A stretch of DNA of 64,000 nucleotides, taken from positions 124,001 to 188,000 of the forward strand of contig CAVSES010000002.1 of the NCBI GenBank assembly GCA_963727045.1, read 5' to 3'. The notes under the pieces were generated by a model. The model made no database searches. It was given only the letters and a program-made list of their open reading frames with translations, and had not been told where the DNA came from. Below are positions 17,917 to 25,301 of the stretch, piece by piece. Within the stretch, counting starts at the first letter, position 1. Each line of letters starts with the position of its first letter. Made by a program: the position numbers and the translations under genes. Source of the stretch: Bog-1198 sp963727045. GTDB lineage: Bacteria; Pseudomonadota; Gammaproteobacteria; Steroidobacterales; Steroidobacteraceae.

Positions 17917-18010
17917 ACTCCCTACGCCGGCATTAACCGGGTCAGGTTCGACGGGTTCGCAGGTCGAATTCGACTTCCCGCGTCTCAGGCCTGTTACGAC
18001 CACCCCAAGG
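17917..18010 (-). ncRNA. TPP riboswitch (THI element)
   Basis: On the minus strand the region shows the conserved THI-box order: CTTGGGGTGG at the 5' end, CTGAGA, a P3 stem with the palindromic extension GTCGAATTCGAC, then ACCCGTCGAACCTGACCCGG, TTAATGCCGGCG and TAGGGAG. These are the invariant pyrimidine- and pyrophosphate-sensing segments of thiamine pyrophosphate riboswitches. It lies directly before the thiamine-binding gene. GGGAG at the 3' end is the only ribosome-binding-site candidate, so ligand binding probably sequesters it and blocks translation. Confidence 0.95.
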
Positions 18011-18018
18011 TTCACGCA

Positions 18019-18047
18019 AGTGTAGCCTGACGCACCGATGCGTGCAA
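18019..18047 (-). promoter_or_regulatory. Candidate sigma70 promoter of the thiamine operon
   Basis: On the minus strand TTGCAC (18042-18047) and TACACT (18019-18024) are separated by 17 bases, placing transcription start near 18010, exactly at the riboswitch 5' end. It overlaps the first codons of the longest reading of the divergent PhzF-like gene, which argues for the later start of that gene. Confidence 0.55.
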
Positions 18048-18076
18048 AACTCATGCGACGGGCTGCGGAGGGACCT

Positions 18077-18976
18077 TTGCGCATTTTTCAAGTAGACGCA
18101 TTTACCACCACCCGCTTCACCGGCAATCCGGCGACCGTCGTTCTGGACGCGGAGGGGCAGAGCGACGCAACCCTGCTCGCCGTGGCGCGGGAATTCTCGC
18201 ACGCCGAAGTCGCGTTCGTGTTCGCGGCGCATGGTCCGGATTACGACGTCCGGCTGCGTTTCTTCAATGCGCGCAAGGAAGCGCCGTTCGTGGGACACGC
18301 AACGGTCGCCGCCCACGCGGTGCTGCTTGCCTTGGGGCGGCGCGTCGAGGGTACGTGCCGCCAGCACTCCGGCACCGGCGTCATCGAGGTGACGGCCCAG
18401 GTCAAGCCGCCCGCCAGGGTCCTCGGACCTCTGATCGCGTTTCGCCAGACCACCCCCGAACTCGACACTCCACTGCCCTTCAAAAACACGCTGCGCATCG
18501 CCGAGGCGCTGCGTCTGCCGGCGACCCAGCTGCATGAAGTGATGCCGGCCCGGGTCGCCCGCAAGGGCAGCGCGCGGCTGCTGGTGCCCATTGCCGACGC
18601 TCGCCAGCTCGACACTCTCGCGCCGAATTTCGACACCCTTCTATCGCTGGGCGGCGAGCTCGGGGTGGACGGTTTTTTCGTCTTTGCGATCAACAAGACA
18701 TCCGATGAATGGTCGACCGAATCGCGCATGTTCTGTCCTGCGCTCGGCATCCCCGAGGATCCTGTCAGCGGAAATGCGCATGCCATGCTCGCCGCATATC
18801 TATGGGATCTCGGGCAGTTCGGAAAGAAATCGACCGCCTTCGTCGGCCATCAGGGGCGGCAGATGAAGAGGCCGGGACAGGTTCACGTCAAGCTCGAAAT
18901 CAACGACGGCAGCCTGGTGGCCGCGCACATCGGCGGAAGCGCGGTGATCGTCAGCCAGGGGACGTTGGCGCCTTGA
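18077..18976 (+). CDS. PhzF family isomerase/epimerase
   Basis: PhzF/diaminopimelate-epimerase-like fold, 299 residues from the TTG at 18077. That start gives the family N-terminus MRIFQVDAFTTTRFTGNPATVVL and has GGAGG five bases upstream. An ATG at 18038 would add 13 residues but overlaps the promoter of the divergent thiamine operon. The catalytic Glu is in FSHAEVAFVF; the other blocks are APFVGHATVAAHAVL and EDPVSGNAHAMLAAYL. Substrates of chromosomal PhzF homologues outside phenazine clusters are mostly unknown. No phenazine genes are present, so a phenazine role is unlikely. Confidence 0.88.
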   Translation: MRIFQVDAFTTTRFTGNPATVVLDAEGQSDATLLAVAREFSHAEVAFVFAAHGPDYDVRLRFFNARKEAPFVGHATVAAHAVLLALGRRVEGTCRQHSGTGVIEVTAQVKPPARVLGPLIAFRQTTPELDTPLPFKNTLRIAEALRLPATQLHEVMPARVARKGSARLLVPIADARQLDTLAPNFDTLLSLGGELGVDGFFVFAINKTSDEWSTESRMFCPALGIPEDPVSGNAHAMLAAYLWDLGQFGKKSTAFVGHQGRQMKRPGQVHVKLEINDGSLVAAHIGGSAVIVSQGTLAP

Positions 18977-18995
18977 GCGAATCGCCAGGAGCCCA

Positions 18996-19024
18996 GGCCG
19001 CGCCTTCAAGATTCCGGCGCGGCC
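18996..19024. terminator. Inverted repeat between convergent genes, possible bidirectional terminator
   Basis: GGCCGCGCC (18996-19004) and GGCGCGGCC (19016-19024) form a perfect nine-base stem with an 11-base loop between the tails of the PhzF-like gene and the lipoprotein gene. No T-run follows on either strand, so intrinsic termination is not certain. Confidence 0.4.
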
Positions 19025-19061
19025 CCGACCCTTGGCATCATATGATTGCAGCCGGCTTCGC

Positions 19062-19679
19062 TCAAGAAGCCGCGGCCGCCGGAGCCGGCAAATCGAGTTT
19101 CAATGACGCCGCGAGGGCGTCGAGCTTCGCCTTCACGTCCTTCGCGGTATTCACAGCCTCGTCCATGTTGCCCGAGGCAAACGCCGCCTGCGCCTTGGAC
19201 CAGAGCGAGGAGACATCGCTCAATCCGCTCTTGGCCGCGGCCAGATCGATGCCGGCGGCCATCTTCTTGCTTGATTTCTTGCCGAGCAGATCGATACGGT
19301 CTTGGACCGCGCTGACTGCGCCGGGCAATGAAGCCGCGAGGCTGGTCCACTGATCGTTGAGCGCCTTCAACACTTCGTCCTTCTTGGCGGCCGCGGCCGT
19401 TGCGAGTCCCTGCGCCGCACTCAACACGGCCGGGGCCGCCATCACCACCGCGGCATAGTCCTGCTTGTCGAAAGACGCCTTCAGGGCGCCCAGCTTCGAT
19501 TGCACGTCGGCCAGCTGATCGGGAACGTATTTCGCGGCCTCGGTCGATGCCGCGGTCACAGTCGATTCAACGTCGTTGATGAGCTTCTGCGCGGGTTCCT
19601 TCTGGCCAGCGCACGCCGCCAGGATGATCGCCGCCATCGAAATCAGAGCGTATCGGCCGACTCTTTGGACCAAATGCAT
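19062..19679 (-). CDS. Ala/Lys-rich lipoprotein of unknown function
   Basis: 205 residues. The N-terminus has a signal peptide with a lipobox (AAIILAACAGQ), so it is probably a lipoprotein. The mature part is almost entirely helical and rich in Ala, Lys, Asp and Ser (for example KYVPDQLADVQSKLGALKASF and NMDEAVNTAKDVKAKLDAL), suggesting an extended coiled coil in the periplasm. I do not recognise a family. It is followed downstream (minus strand) by the inverted repeat at 18996-19024 and preceded by the PLDc_N-TPR gene 42 bases upstream, with which it may be co-transcribed. Confidence 0.8.
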   Translation of the reverse strand: MHLVQRVGRYALISMAAIILAACAGQKEPAQKLINDVESTVTAASTEAAKYVPDQLADVQSKLGALKASFDKQDYAAVVMAAPAVLSAAQGLATAAAAKKDEVLKALNDQWTSLAASLPGAVSAVQDRIDLLGKKSSKKMAAGIDLAAAKSGLSDVSSLWSKAQAAFASGNMDEAVNTAKDVKAKLDALAASLKLDLPAPAAAAS

Positions 19680-19721
19680 GGTGAAACTCCTCTCCTGGTT
19701 GCGGATTGCAGGCGGGGGATT

Positions 19722-20495
19722 CTAGCTCAATTCGCGCCTCGCGCGCTCCAGCCACTCGGCCTGCGCCCTGCGGTAGTGGGCGGGGCCGAGCTTTGCGCCA
19801 TCCAGCAACTCCTTGAGCACGAGATTCGCAGCCGGCAATTTGCCGCGACGTTTGAGCAGCAACCCATAGCGAAGGCGCGCTTCCGCGCCGGGGTAGCCGG
19901 GCGCGAGCTTTGCGTAGACCCGTTCGGCCTCGTCGAGCGCTTCCTCGGCCTCGAGGGTGCGTGCATACAGAAGGTCCGCATCCGGCGATTTGAACTCGGG
20001 ATTGTGTTCGGCCGTGCGTTCGAGCGTCGCGCGGGCGGCGGCGAAATCCTGCTTGGCAAAGTATGCGCGCGCGAGCCCCAGCAACAATGTCGGGTCGTGT
20101 TCGAAAATGCCCTTGAGTCCCGCGTGGTAGGCATCGATTGCGGCGTCGAACTGGCCGCGCCCGTAGAGCTCATCGGCGAGCCTTCGCCGCGCATCGACGT
20201 TCCCCGAGACCTCCACTTCGACGCTGGCGCGGCGCAAATCACGGTCCGGATCGATCATGCGCCGGACGCCCGAACCGGCACGGCGCGCGGCGCGGCCGCC
20301 CAGAACCCCGGGCAGTATCTCCACCGCCGCATAAGCGATCGAGCCCACCAGCGGCAGCAGCGCGATCGCCCAAATCCACAGCATGTTCCGTCCGGTCTTG
20401 ATCACATGCACGATCAAGCCGGCCTGAACGGCGATGGACAGAATGGGAATAAGATACAAAAGGCTGTCTCCGGATTGTCCGGCGCCCGGGGGCAT
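19722..20495 (-). CDS. Membrane protein with PLDc_N-like helices fused to TPR repeats
   Basis: 257 residues from the ATG at 20495. The N-terminus (LLYLIPILSIAVQAGLIVHV and MLWIWAIALLPLVGSIAYAA) makes two transmembrane helices like the N-terminal PLDc_N segment of cardiolipin synthases. No phospholipase-D HKD motif follows. Instead residues from about 85 hold TPR-like helices (ARRRLADELYGRGQFDAAI, LLLGLARAYFAKQDFAAARA, LLKRRGKLPAANLVLKELL). A longer open frame upstream runs over the neighbouring lipoprotein gene and is not credible. Probably an inner-membrane scaffold with a cytoplasmic TPR domain; function unknown. Confidence 0.72.
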   Translation of the reverse strand: MPPGAGQSGDSLLYLIPILSIAVQAGLIVHVIKTGRNMLWIWAIALLPLVGSIAYAAVEILPGVLGGRAARRAGSGVRRMIDPDRDLRRASVEVEVSGNVDARRRLADELYGRGQFDAAIDAYHAGLKGIFEHDPTLLLGLARAYFAKQDFAAARATLERTAEHNPEFKSPDADLLYARTLEAEEALDEAERVYAKLAPGYPGAEARLRYGLLLKRRGKLPAANLVLKELLDGAKLGPAHYRRAQAEWLERARRELS

Positions 20496-20587
20496 CGGAC
20501 CTTGGGGAGCATTGTACCCAAGAACGAGGATCGGCTCGCGGACGGCGCGGCACCTGCGGGCGGCGCGCCCTTCGCGGCGCTGCGCGG

Positions 20588-20944
20588 CTAGCGCTCCGCT
20601 ACTCGAATCCGCCGCTCGACCTGACGGCAGCTGGACCATCCGATGTTCGACAGCGAATAGCCGAGCACTCGCTGAGAACGCGCATCGACCGTGACTTCCA
20701 TTTCGCAGCCGTGAAATCCGGTCGGCGCACCGGCCGGTTTTTCCGGGAGAAACCAGACGTATACCCACCTCGTCGGCGTCTGATCGATCTTGCGCGGCTC
20801 ACCGAGCGCCTCCTGCAGACGGCTCACGGGTTTGCCGACGTTCTCGGCGGCAATGCTGGGCACCGAACGAACGGCGTATCCTGAGTGGCTGCAGCCGGCC
20901 AGCGCCAGGATCAGGAGAGCCATCGCCGATATTGAACGCGACAT
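20588..20944 (-). CDS. Small lipoprotein of unknown function
   Basis: 118 residues from the ATG at 20944. Signal peptide with lipobox (ALLILALAGCSHSG) predicts an acylated envelope protein. The mature part (NVGKPVSRLQEALGEPRKID, then RWVYVWFLPEKPAGAPTGF and CEMEVTVDARSQRVLGYSL) resembles SmpA/OmlA-like or similar small beta-rich lipoproteins that compute as a pre-factor G-x-P-x-x-x-L-x-x-x-L-G-x-P motif. An ATG 23 codons upstream gives no signal peptide and is rejected. It lies between the PLDc_N-TPR gene and the ModF-like gene on the same strand. Confidence 0.72.
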   Translation of the reverse strand: MSRSISAMALLILALAGCSHSGYAVRSVPSIAAENVGKPVSRLQEALGEPRKIDQTPTRWVYVWFLPEKPAGAPTGFHGCEMEVTVDARSQRVLGYSLSNIGWSSCRQVERRIRVAER

Positions 20945-21009
20945 ATTCCGATCCTTGAGTCTTGTTCGAGGATCGCAGTCTTGCCGTCGATGCAGGTCTT
21001 GCCGCAGAC

Positions 21010-22491
21010 TCAAGTCGCAGAATAGGAATCGACCGGATGCGCGCGCCGATTATGTAAACGCAGAACATGCGTCATGCCGCGCGGCAGGTCCTCCGGGTGG
21101 TGCACGGCGATGATCACGGTCGACCGTTTCATCACGCGCTCCAACAATCGCTTCATGATCGCGCGTTGCGCGGGATCGAGGCCGGTGAGCGGCTCATCCA
21201 GCAGCAGGATGCGCGGGTCGGCAGCCATGGCGCGCGCGAACAGCGCGCGCCGCAGTTGCCCATACGACAGCTCCCGCGGCCGGCGGCGGGCCGCGGATAG
21301 GAGCCCGAAGAACCGCAGCCAATACCTCGCCTTGCGCAGGTCATCCGCCGTGGCCGCATCCACCAGACCGATGCTCGCGTACCGCCCGCTCGCGACCAGC
21401 TCCAGCACGTTGACGTCGATTGCATAGTCGGCCTGCAGCTCCGGGGAAACGTAGCCGACGTGCCGCTTCCAATCCGCGATCGGGCTGCCCGCGGGATAGC
21501 CCATCCGCTCGATCCGGCCGCCGAGGGCGGGCGACAGATCGCCGTAGAGAAGCTTCAAGAAACTGGTCTTTCCCGAACCATTCGCGCCGAATACCGCCCA
21601 GTGCTCCCCCTTGCGCAATTGCCAGTCAAGATCGCGCAGCACCAATCGATAGTCGACGTACAAATCGACCTGCGACAACCGCACGAGCAAGGAGGCACCG
21701 GCCGCCGTGCGCTTCGGCCGCCTTGGATTGCGTCGACGCTCGCCTGCCCGCTCCGCGAGGCGCTCGAGGTCCGATGCGCGAATGCGCTTGACCGCATGCA
21801 TGCGGCCCGCGTTGAGTTCGAACACGTAACGGGTACCGCGCGGGACATCGGCGGCCCGGTGGGCAGTCGCCACCCAGGACACGCCGGCGCGCACCGCCGC
21901 AGCGAGCACCCGGTCGATGCGCCGCCGGTACTCGACGTCGAGTCCATTGTAGAACTCGTCCAACAGCAGCCAGTCCGGATCCTGTGCAAGGGCGCGAGCC
22001 AGCAGGGCCAGCCGCTTTTGTCCATACGAGAGCGTCAGGAATTGCCGGCTGGCAAGCCGCCGCAGTCGGCAAACCCGTAGGACGGCGTCGACCCGCTCGG
22101 CCTGCGCCGCGGTGACGGGCAGGAGTTTGAGATCCGTGCGGTGAACTCCGGTCGCGACCAGGTCGCGCACGCAGAGGTTCCACCCATAGCGCGCGTATTT
22201 GTCCTGCCGTTCGGCACCGACATAGGCGATCCGCCGCTTGGCATCGATCAGGTCGACCTGCCGCCGGCCCACCCGATAGCTTCTGCTCGCATGCTGCGGT
22301 TCGCGGCGGCCGGGTGACGGCCAGACCTCCCCGCTCAGCAACTTGAGCAGCTGCGTCTTGCCTGCGCCGTTGTCGCCGAGGAGCGCCCACCGCTCTCCGG
22401 GCTCGAGGCTCAAGGAGATGTCGCGCAACACCCAGTTGCCGCCGCGCCGCACGCTCGCCGCGCGCAGCGCCATCGCGAGCCGGCCCCTCAT
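21010..22491 (-). CDS. ModF/PhrA-like protein with two ABC ATPase domains
   Basis: 493 residues with two complete ATP-binding cassettes and no transmembrane part. Domain 1 (about 6-225) has Walker A GDNGAGKTQLLKLLSG and signature LTLSYGQKRLALLARAL with LLLDEF. Domain 2 (about 265-490) has GANGSGKTSFLKLLYG, LSYGQLRRALFARAM and ILLLDEPLTGLDPAQR. This is the layout of E. coli ModF (PhrA), whose role is still unclear. No molybdate transport genes are nearby. Its ATG overlaps the stop of the upstream MBL hydrolase gene (ATGA), so the two are co-expressed. Confidence 0.87.
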   Translation of the reverse strand: MRGRLAMALRAASVRRGGNWVLRDISLSLEPGERWALLGDNGAGKTQLLKLLSGEVWPSPGRREPQHASRSYRVGRRQVDLIDAKRRIAYVGAERQDKYARYGWNLCVRDLVATGVHRTDLKLLPVTAAQAERVDAVLRVCRLRRLASRQFLTLSYGQKRLALLARALAQDPDWLLLDEFYNGLDVEYRRRIDRVLAAAVRAGVSWVATAHRAADVPRGTRYVFELNAGRMHAVKRIRASDLERLAERAGERRRNPRRPKRTAAGASLLVRLSQVDLYVDYRLVLRDLDWQLRKGEHWAVFGANGSGKTSFLKLLYGDLSPALGGRIERMGYPAGSPIADWKRHVGYVSPELQADYAIDVNVLELVASGRYASIGLVDAATADDLRKARYWLRFFGLLSAARRRPRELSYGQLRRALFARAMAADPRILLLDEPLTGLDPAQRAIMKRLLERVMKRSTVIIAVHHPEDLPRGMTHVLRLHNRRAHPVDSYSAT

Positions 22492-23369
22492 GGCTGGCGC
22501 AGCCGCCAGAGGCCGCCGCTTTCACCGGCGCGGCCCTCGTGTGCGAGCTTGATCAAGTGCGCTTCGAGCGTCAGGCGCGCCCAGCCATGCCGCTCCACCG
22601 CCACATCGTCGTACACCGCCGCCGTGAGCTCATCGAGGTTGGCGGCCGACAAACGCTGCAGGCTGCGCAGCACCCTGGCCTCGCGATCGAGGCGGTGCGC
22701 GAGCAGAGAAGCCAGGATCTCCCGGCCGCGCTCCATGACGCCGCCATGTCCTGGAGCGATGCGATTGAAGCCATGGAAGTTGAGTTTGTCGAGAGAGCGC
22801 AGATACGCCGACATGTCGCCATCCGGGGGCAAGATCACCGGCGACACGCCTTCGAGCACATGATCGCCGGTGAACAGGAGCCGCTCGCTCTCCAGGAGGT
22901 AGCAGACGCAATTCGATGCATGTCCGGGCGTATGGATCGCGATCAAGGTGGCATCGCCAAGGACCAAGCGTTCGCCGTCGCCCGGCAGGATCTGCGGTGC
23001 GAACGTGTCGTCTTGCCGGCCGTCGCCGGGCGGCGGCAGACCGATGACTCGCGCCTGGGTTCGCTCGGCGAGGCGGCGCGTCAGGGGTGAGTGATCAGGG
23101 TGTGTGTGGGTCACGAGGATCCAACGGATGGAGGCGCCGGCCGCCGCGCAGATGGCATCGAGGTGCCGTGTATCGTCGGGCCCCGGATCGAGCACCGCCA
23201 CATCGTGCTGTCCGATCAAGTAGGTGTTGGTGCCGGGTCCGGTCATCATGCCGGGATTCCCTGCAACGATGCGGCGAACCCCCGGCGCAACGGATACGCA
23301 TCTTCCGGCAGCGAGTTCGGATCTAGGTTCCAACGCTTGGTCTCGGGGCGGCCACAGGGGCGATTTCAT
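22488..23369 (-). CDS. MBL-fold metallo-hydrolase, LACTB2/glyoxalase II-like
   Basis: Metallo-beta-lactamase fold, 293 residues. The metal-binding HxHxDH is HTHPDH (H88, H90, D92, H93), with HTPGHASNCVCYLL and FTGDHVLEGVSPVI supplying further ligands. The C-terminal winged-helix region (LTAAVYDDVAVERHGWARLTLEAHLIKLAHEGRA, split across residues 235-290) is typical of LACTB2-like hydrolases. The closest human-type relative is an endoribonuclease; many bacterial members are called hydroxyacylglutathione hydrolase by homology. The substrate here is unknown. It overlaps the ModF-like gene by four bases. Confidence 0.88.
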   Translation of the reverse strand: MKSPLWPPRDQALEPRSELAAGRCVSVAPGVRRIVAGNPGMMTGPGTNTYLIGQHDVAVLDPGPDDTRHLDAICAAAGASIRWILVTHTHPDHSPLTRRLAERTQARVIGLPPPGDGRQDDTFAPQILPGDGERLVLGDATLIAIHTPGHASNCVCYLLESERLLFTGDHVLEGVSPVILPPDGDMSAYLRSLDKLNFHGFNRIAPGHGGVMERGREILASLLAHRLDREARVLRSLQRLSAANLDELTAAVYDDVAVERHGWARLTLEAHLIKLAHEGRAGESGGLWRLRQP

Positions 23370-23508
23370 CTAATTTGATTAAATTTTTCCGTTGACCCGG
23401 CGGCCGAACGCGAGGCGCCCGCGTTTTTGCGAATATTCGGCAAGTCAATGACGTCGGTCCCATAATGACATAGTTGCGGTGAGCAGCGGAGCCGCTACAC
23501 TTAAGCAC

Positions 23509-24048
23509 ATGTCAAAGTCACCGAACGCCAGACGAATTGGTGGTCCCCTGTCTTGGGAACAATTGGCACGCCCCGATACGGAACAGTGCCAACGATTCTT
23601 GGCCGAGTCGCTCTCGCTGCTGCTTGCCGACTTGTTGCGATCGGTGCTGTCCGACGCGAGCCCTGCGCTTCCGGCGGATGAATCGGCCGTCGAGCGGTAT
23701 CGCAATCTGGCCGACTCCTTGGCGGACGGAGAATCGCGGCGCCGCACCAGCTTGGGGATAACGCGAGCCGGGCTCGCGAAGCGCTGCGTAACCTGGCTCA
23801 AATTGCTGTTGACGCCGCCACCGAACACCCCCTCGACCGCTGCCATGCGTGAATTCGTCGACGCCTTGGGACTGTTTCCCGCGCTATTCGACAGCGAGCC
23901 GTCCGCACGTTCCAGACGCGCCCGGCTGACCTGGCTCCTGACCCACGATCGGCGCTTGGATGCGAGCACTCGCGAGGCCGCCACGGCCTTGATCGAGGCC
24001 TGCGAGCATCTGGGAGTGCTTCTCTGGCCGGATGCAGAGACCGCCTGA
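23509..24048 (+). CDS. Conserved-looking hypothetical protein
   Basis: 179 residues from the ATG at 23509; a GTG ten codons upstream is open. No signal peptide or membrane segment. The protein is largely helical (FLAESLSLLLADLLRSVLSD, AATALIEACEHLGVLLW) with an Arg/Ser-rich middle. I do not recognise a family. It lies divergent from the MBL hydrolase and 112 bases before the desaturase. Codon and base use look like the neighbours, so it is probably a native gene. Confidence 0.6.
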   Translation: MSKSPNARRIGGPLSWEQLARPDTEQCQRFLAESLSLLLADLLRSVLSDASPALPADESAVERYRNLADSLADGESRRRTSLGITRAGLAKRCVTWLKLLLTPPPNTPSTAAMREFVDALGLFPALFDSEPSARSRRARLTWLLTHDRRLDASTREAATALIEACEHLGVLLWPDAETA

Positions 24049-24160
24049 TCTTTCTTGGATTTCCGCGCTGCATTTCACAAGCCGCACGCCTGAACAGGCG
24101 TATAATGTGAAATTCATCGCACGCGTTGCCTGAATGGTTACGTGCAGGCTGGAGCATCGA

Positions 24161-25261
24161 ATGCAAACACCTCCCACACCCGAAGCGGATGATCGGCCGG
24201 TCATCGCTCCCGACAAGTCCCGCTTCAAATTTCAAAAATTGCTGCAGCCCTTCACGATCGACCGCGGCATTGCGACGCCGATCGTTTGGTTCCTGCTCGA
24301 CTGGCTGGTGCTCGGCGTGTCGATCGTCAGCCTCTTGTTCGTCGAAGCCTGGTGGGTGAAGGTGTTCGCATCGCTGGTGGCGGCATTGTGGATCGCGCGT
24401 CTGTTCGTGATCGGGCACGACGCCTGTCACGGCTCCTACACACCCAACAAGACGCTGAACAAGTGGATCGGCAGAATCGCATTCCTGCCATCGTTGACGC
24501 CGTACAGTCTGTGGGAAATCGGCCATAACCTCGCCCACCACGGCTTCACCAATCTGAAGGGCCGCGACTACGTCTGGACGCCCTATTCACCCTCGGAGTT
24601 TGCGCGCCTGCCGCGGATCCGGCGCCGGCTCGAGCGCATTTACCGCAGCGGGCTCGGTCAGGGCGTTTACTACATGGTCGAAATGTGGTGGAAGAAGCTC
24701 TTCTTTCCCGGACGCAAGCACGTCTCCACCCGCCGCACGAGCTACACCTGGGACAGCTTGCTGGTGGCCGCATTCGGCTTGCTGTGGATTGGCGGTCTGG
24801 TGGTCTGGGGCGTGTACAGCGGCAGATCGATCTGGTCGCTCCTGATTTTCGGGTTCGCGGTGCCCTTCTTCCTTTGGAACTGCCTCATGGGCTTCGTCAT
24901 CTACGTGCAGCACACCCACCCGCGGGTCGCCTGGTACGAGCGGCGCGACGAGTGGTCGGCGAACGCCGGCTATGCAACGACGACGGTGCACATCAAGCTT
25001 ATGCGGCCGCTCGACGGGTTGATCCACTACATCCTCGAGCACGGCGCGCATCACGTGAACATGGGCATTCCGCTGTATCGCCTCAAAGAGGCTCAGGCGC
25101 GGCTCACCGCCACGCTCGACGAACGGCTGAATGCCGAAGTGTTCACCTGGCGCTACTATTGGAACACCGTGCGGCGCTGCAAACTCTATGATTTCGCGCA
25201 GCACGTATGGACCGACTTCGACGGTCGGATCACATCCGAACCGTTGGTTCAGACCCGCTGA
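24161..25261 (+). CDS. Membrane fatty acid desaturase
   Basis: Di-iron acyl-lipid desaturase of the FAD2/DesA type, 366 residues from the ATG at 24161 (CTGGAG six bases upstream; an ATG nine codons earlier is less well placed). Three His boxes are present: HDACH (86-90), HNLAHH (122-127) and HGAHH (294-298). Four hydrophobic stretches flank them (for example FLLDWLVLGVSIVSLLFVEA and LLIFGFAVPFFLWNCLMGF). It inserts double bonds into membrane acyl chains. The electron donor is not encoded next to it, though the ferredoxin at 15.8 kb is a candidate. Confidence 0.92.
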   Translation: MQTPPTPEADDRPVIAPDKSRFKFQKLLQPFTIDRGIATPIVWFLLDWLVLGVSIVSLLFVEAWWVKVFASLVAALWIARLFVIGHDACHGSYTPNKTLNKWIGRIAFLPSLTPYSLWEIGHNLAHHGFTNLKGRDYVWTPYSPSEFARLPRIRRRLERIYRSGLGQGVYYMVEMWWKKLFFPGRKHVSTRRTSYTWDSLLVAAFGLLWIGGLVVWGVYSGRSIWSLLIFGFAVPFFLWNCLMGFVIYVQHTHPRVAWYERRDEWSANAGYATTTVHIKLMRPLDGLIHYILEHGAHHVNMGIPLYRLKEAQARLTATLDERLNAEVFTWRYYWNTVRRCKLYDFAQHVWTDFDGRITSEPLVQTR

Positions 25262-25301
25262 ACTGCCGTGGGGCAAGCCGTCTCCCGGCGGCGCCGAGTC
25301 T

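Noticed and set aside
18077..18976. Phenazine biosynthesis role for the PhzF-like gene
   Set aside because: No other phz genes are present; PhzF homologues outside such clusters are common.
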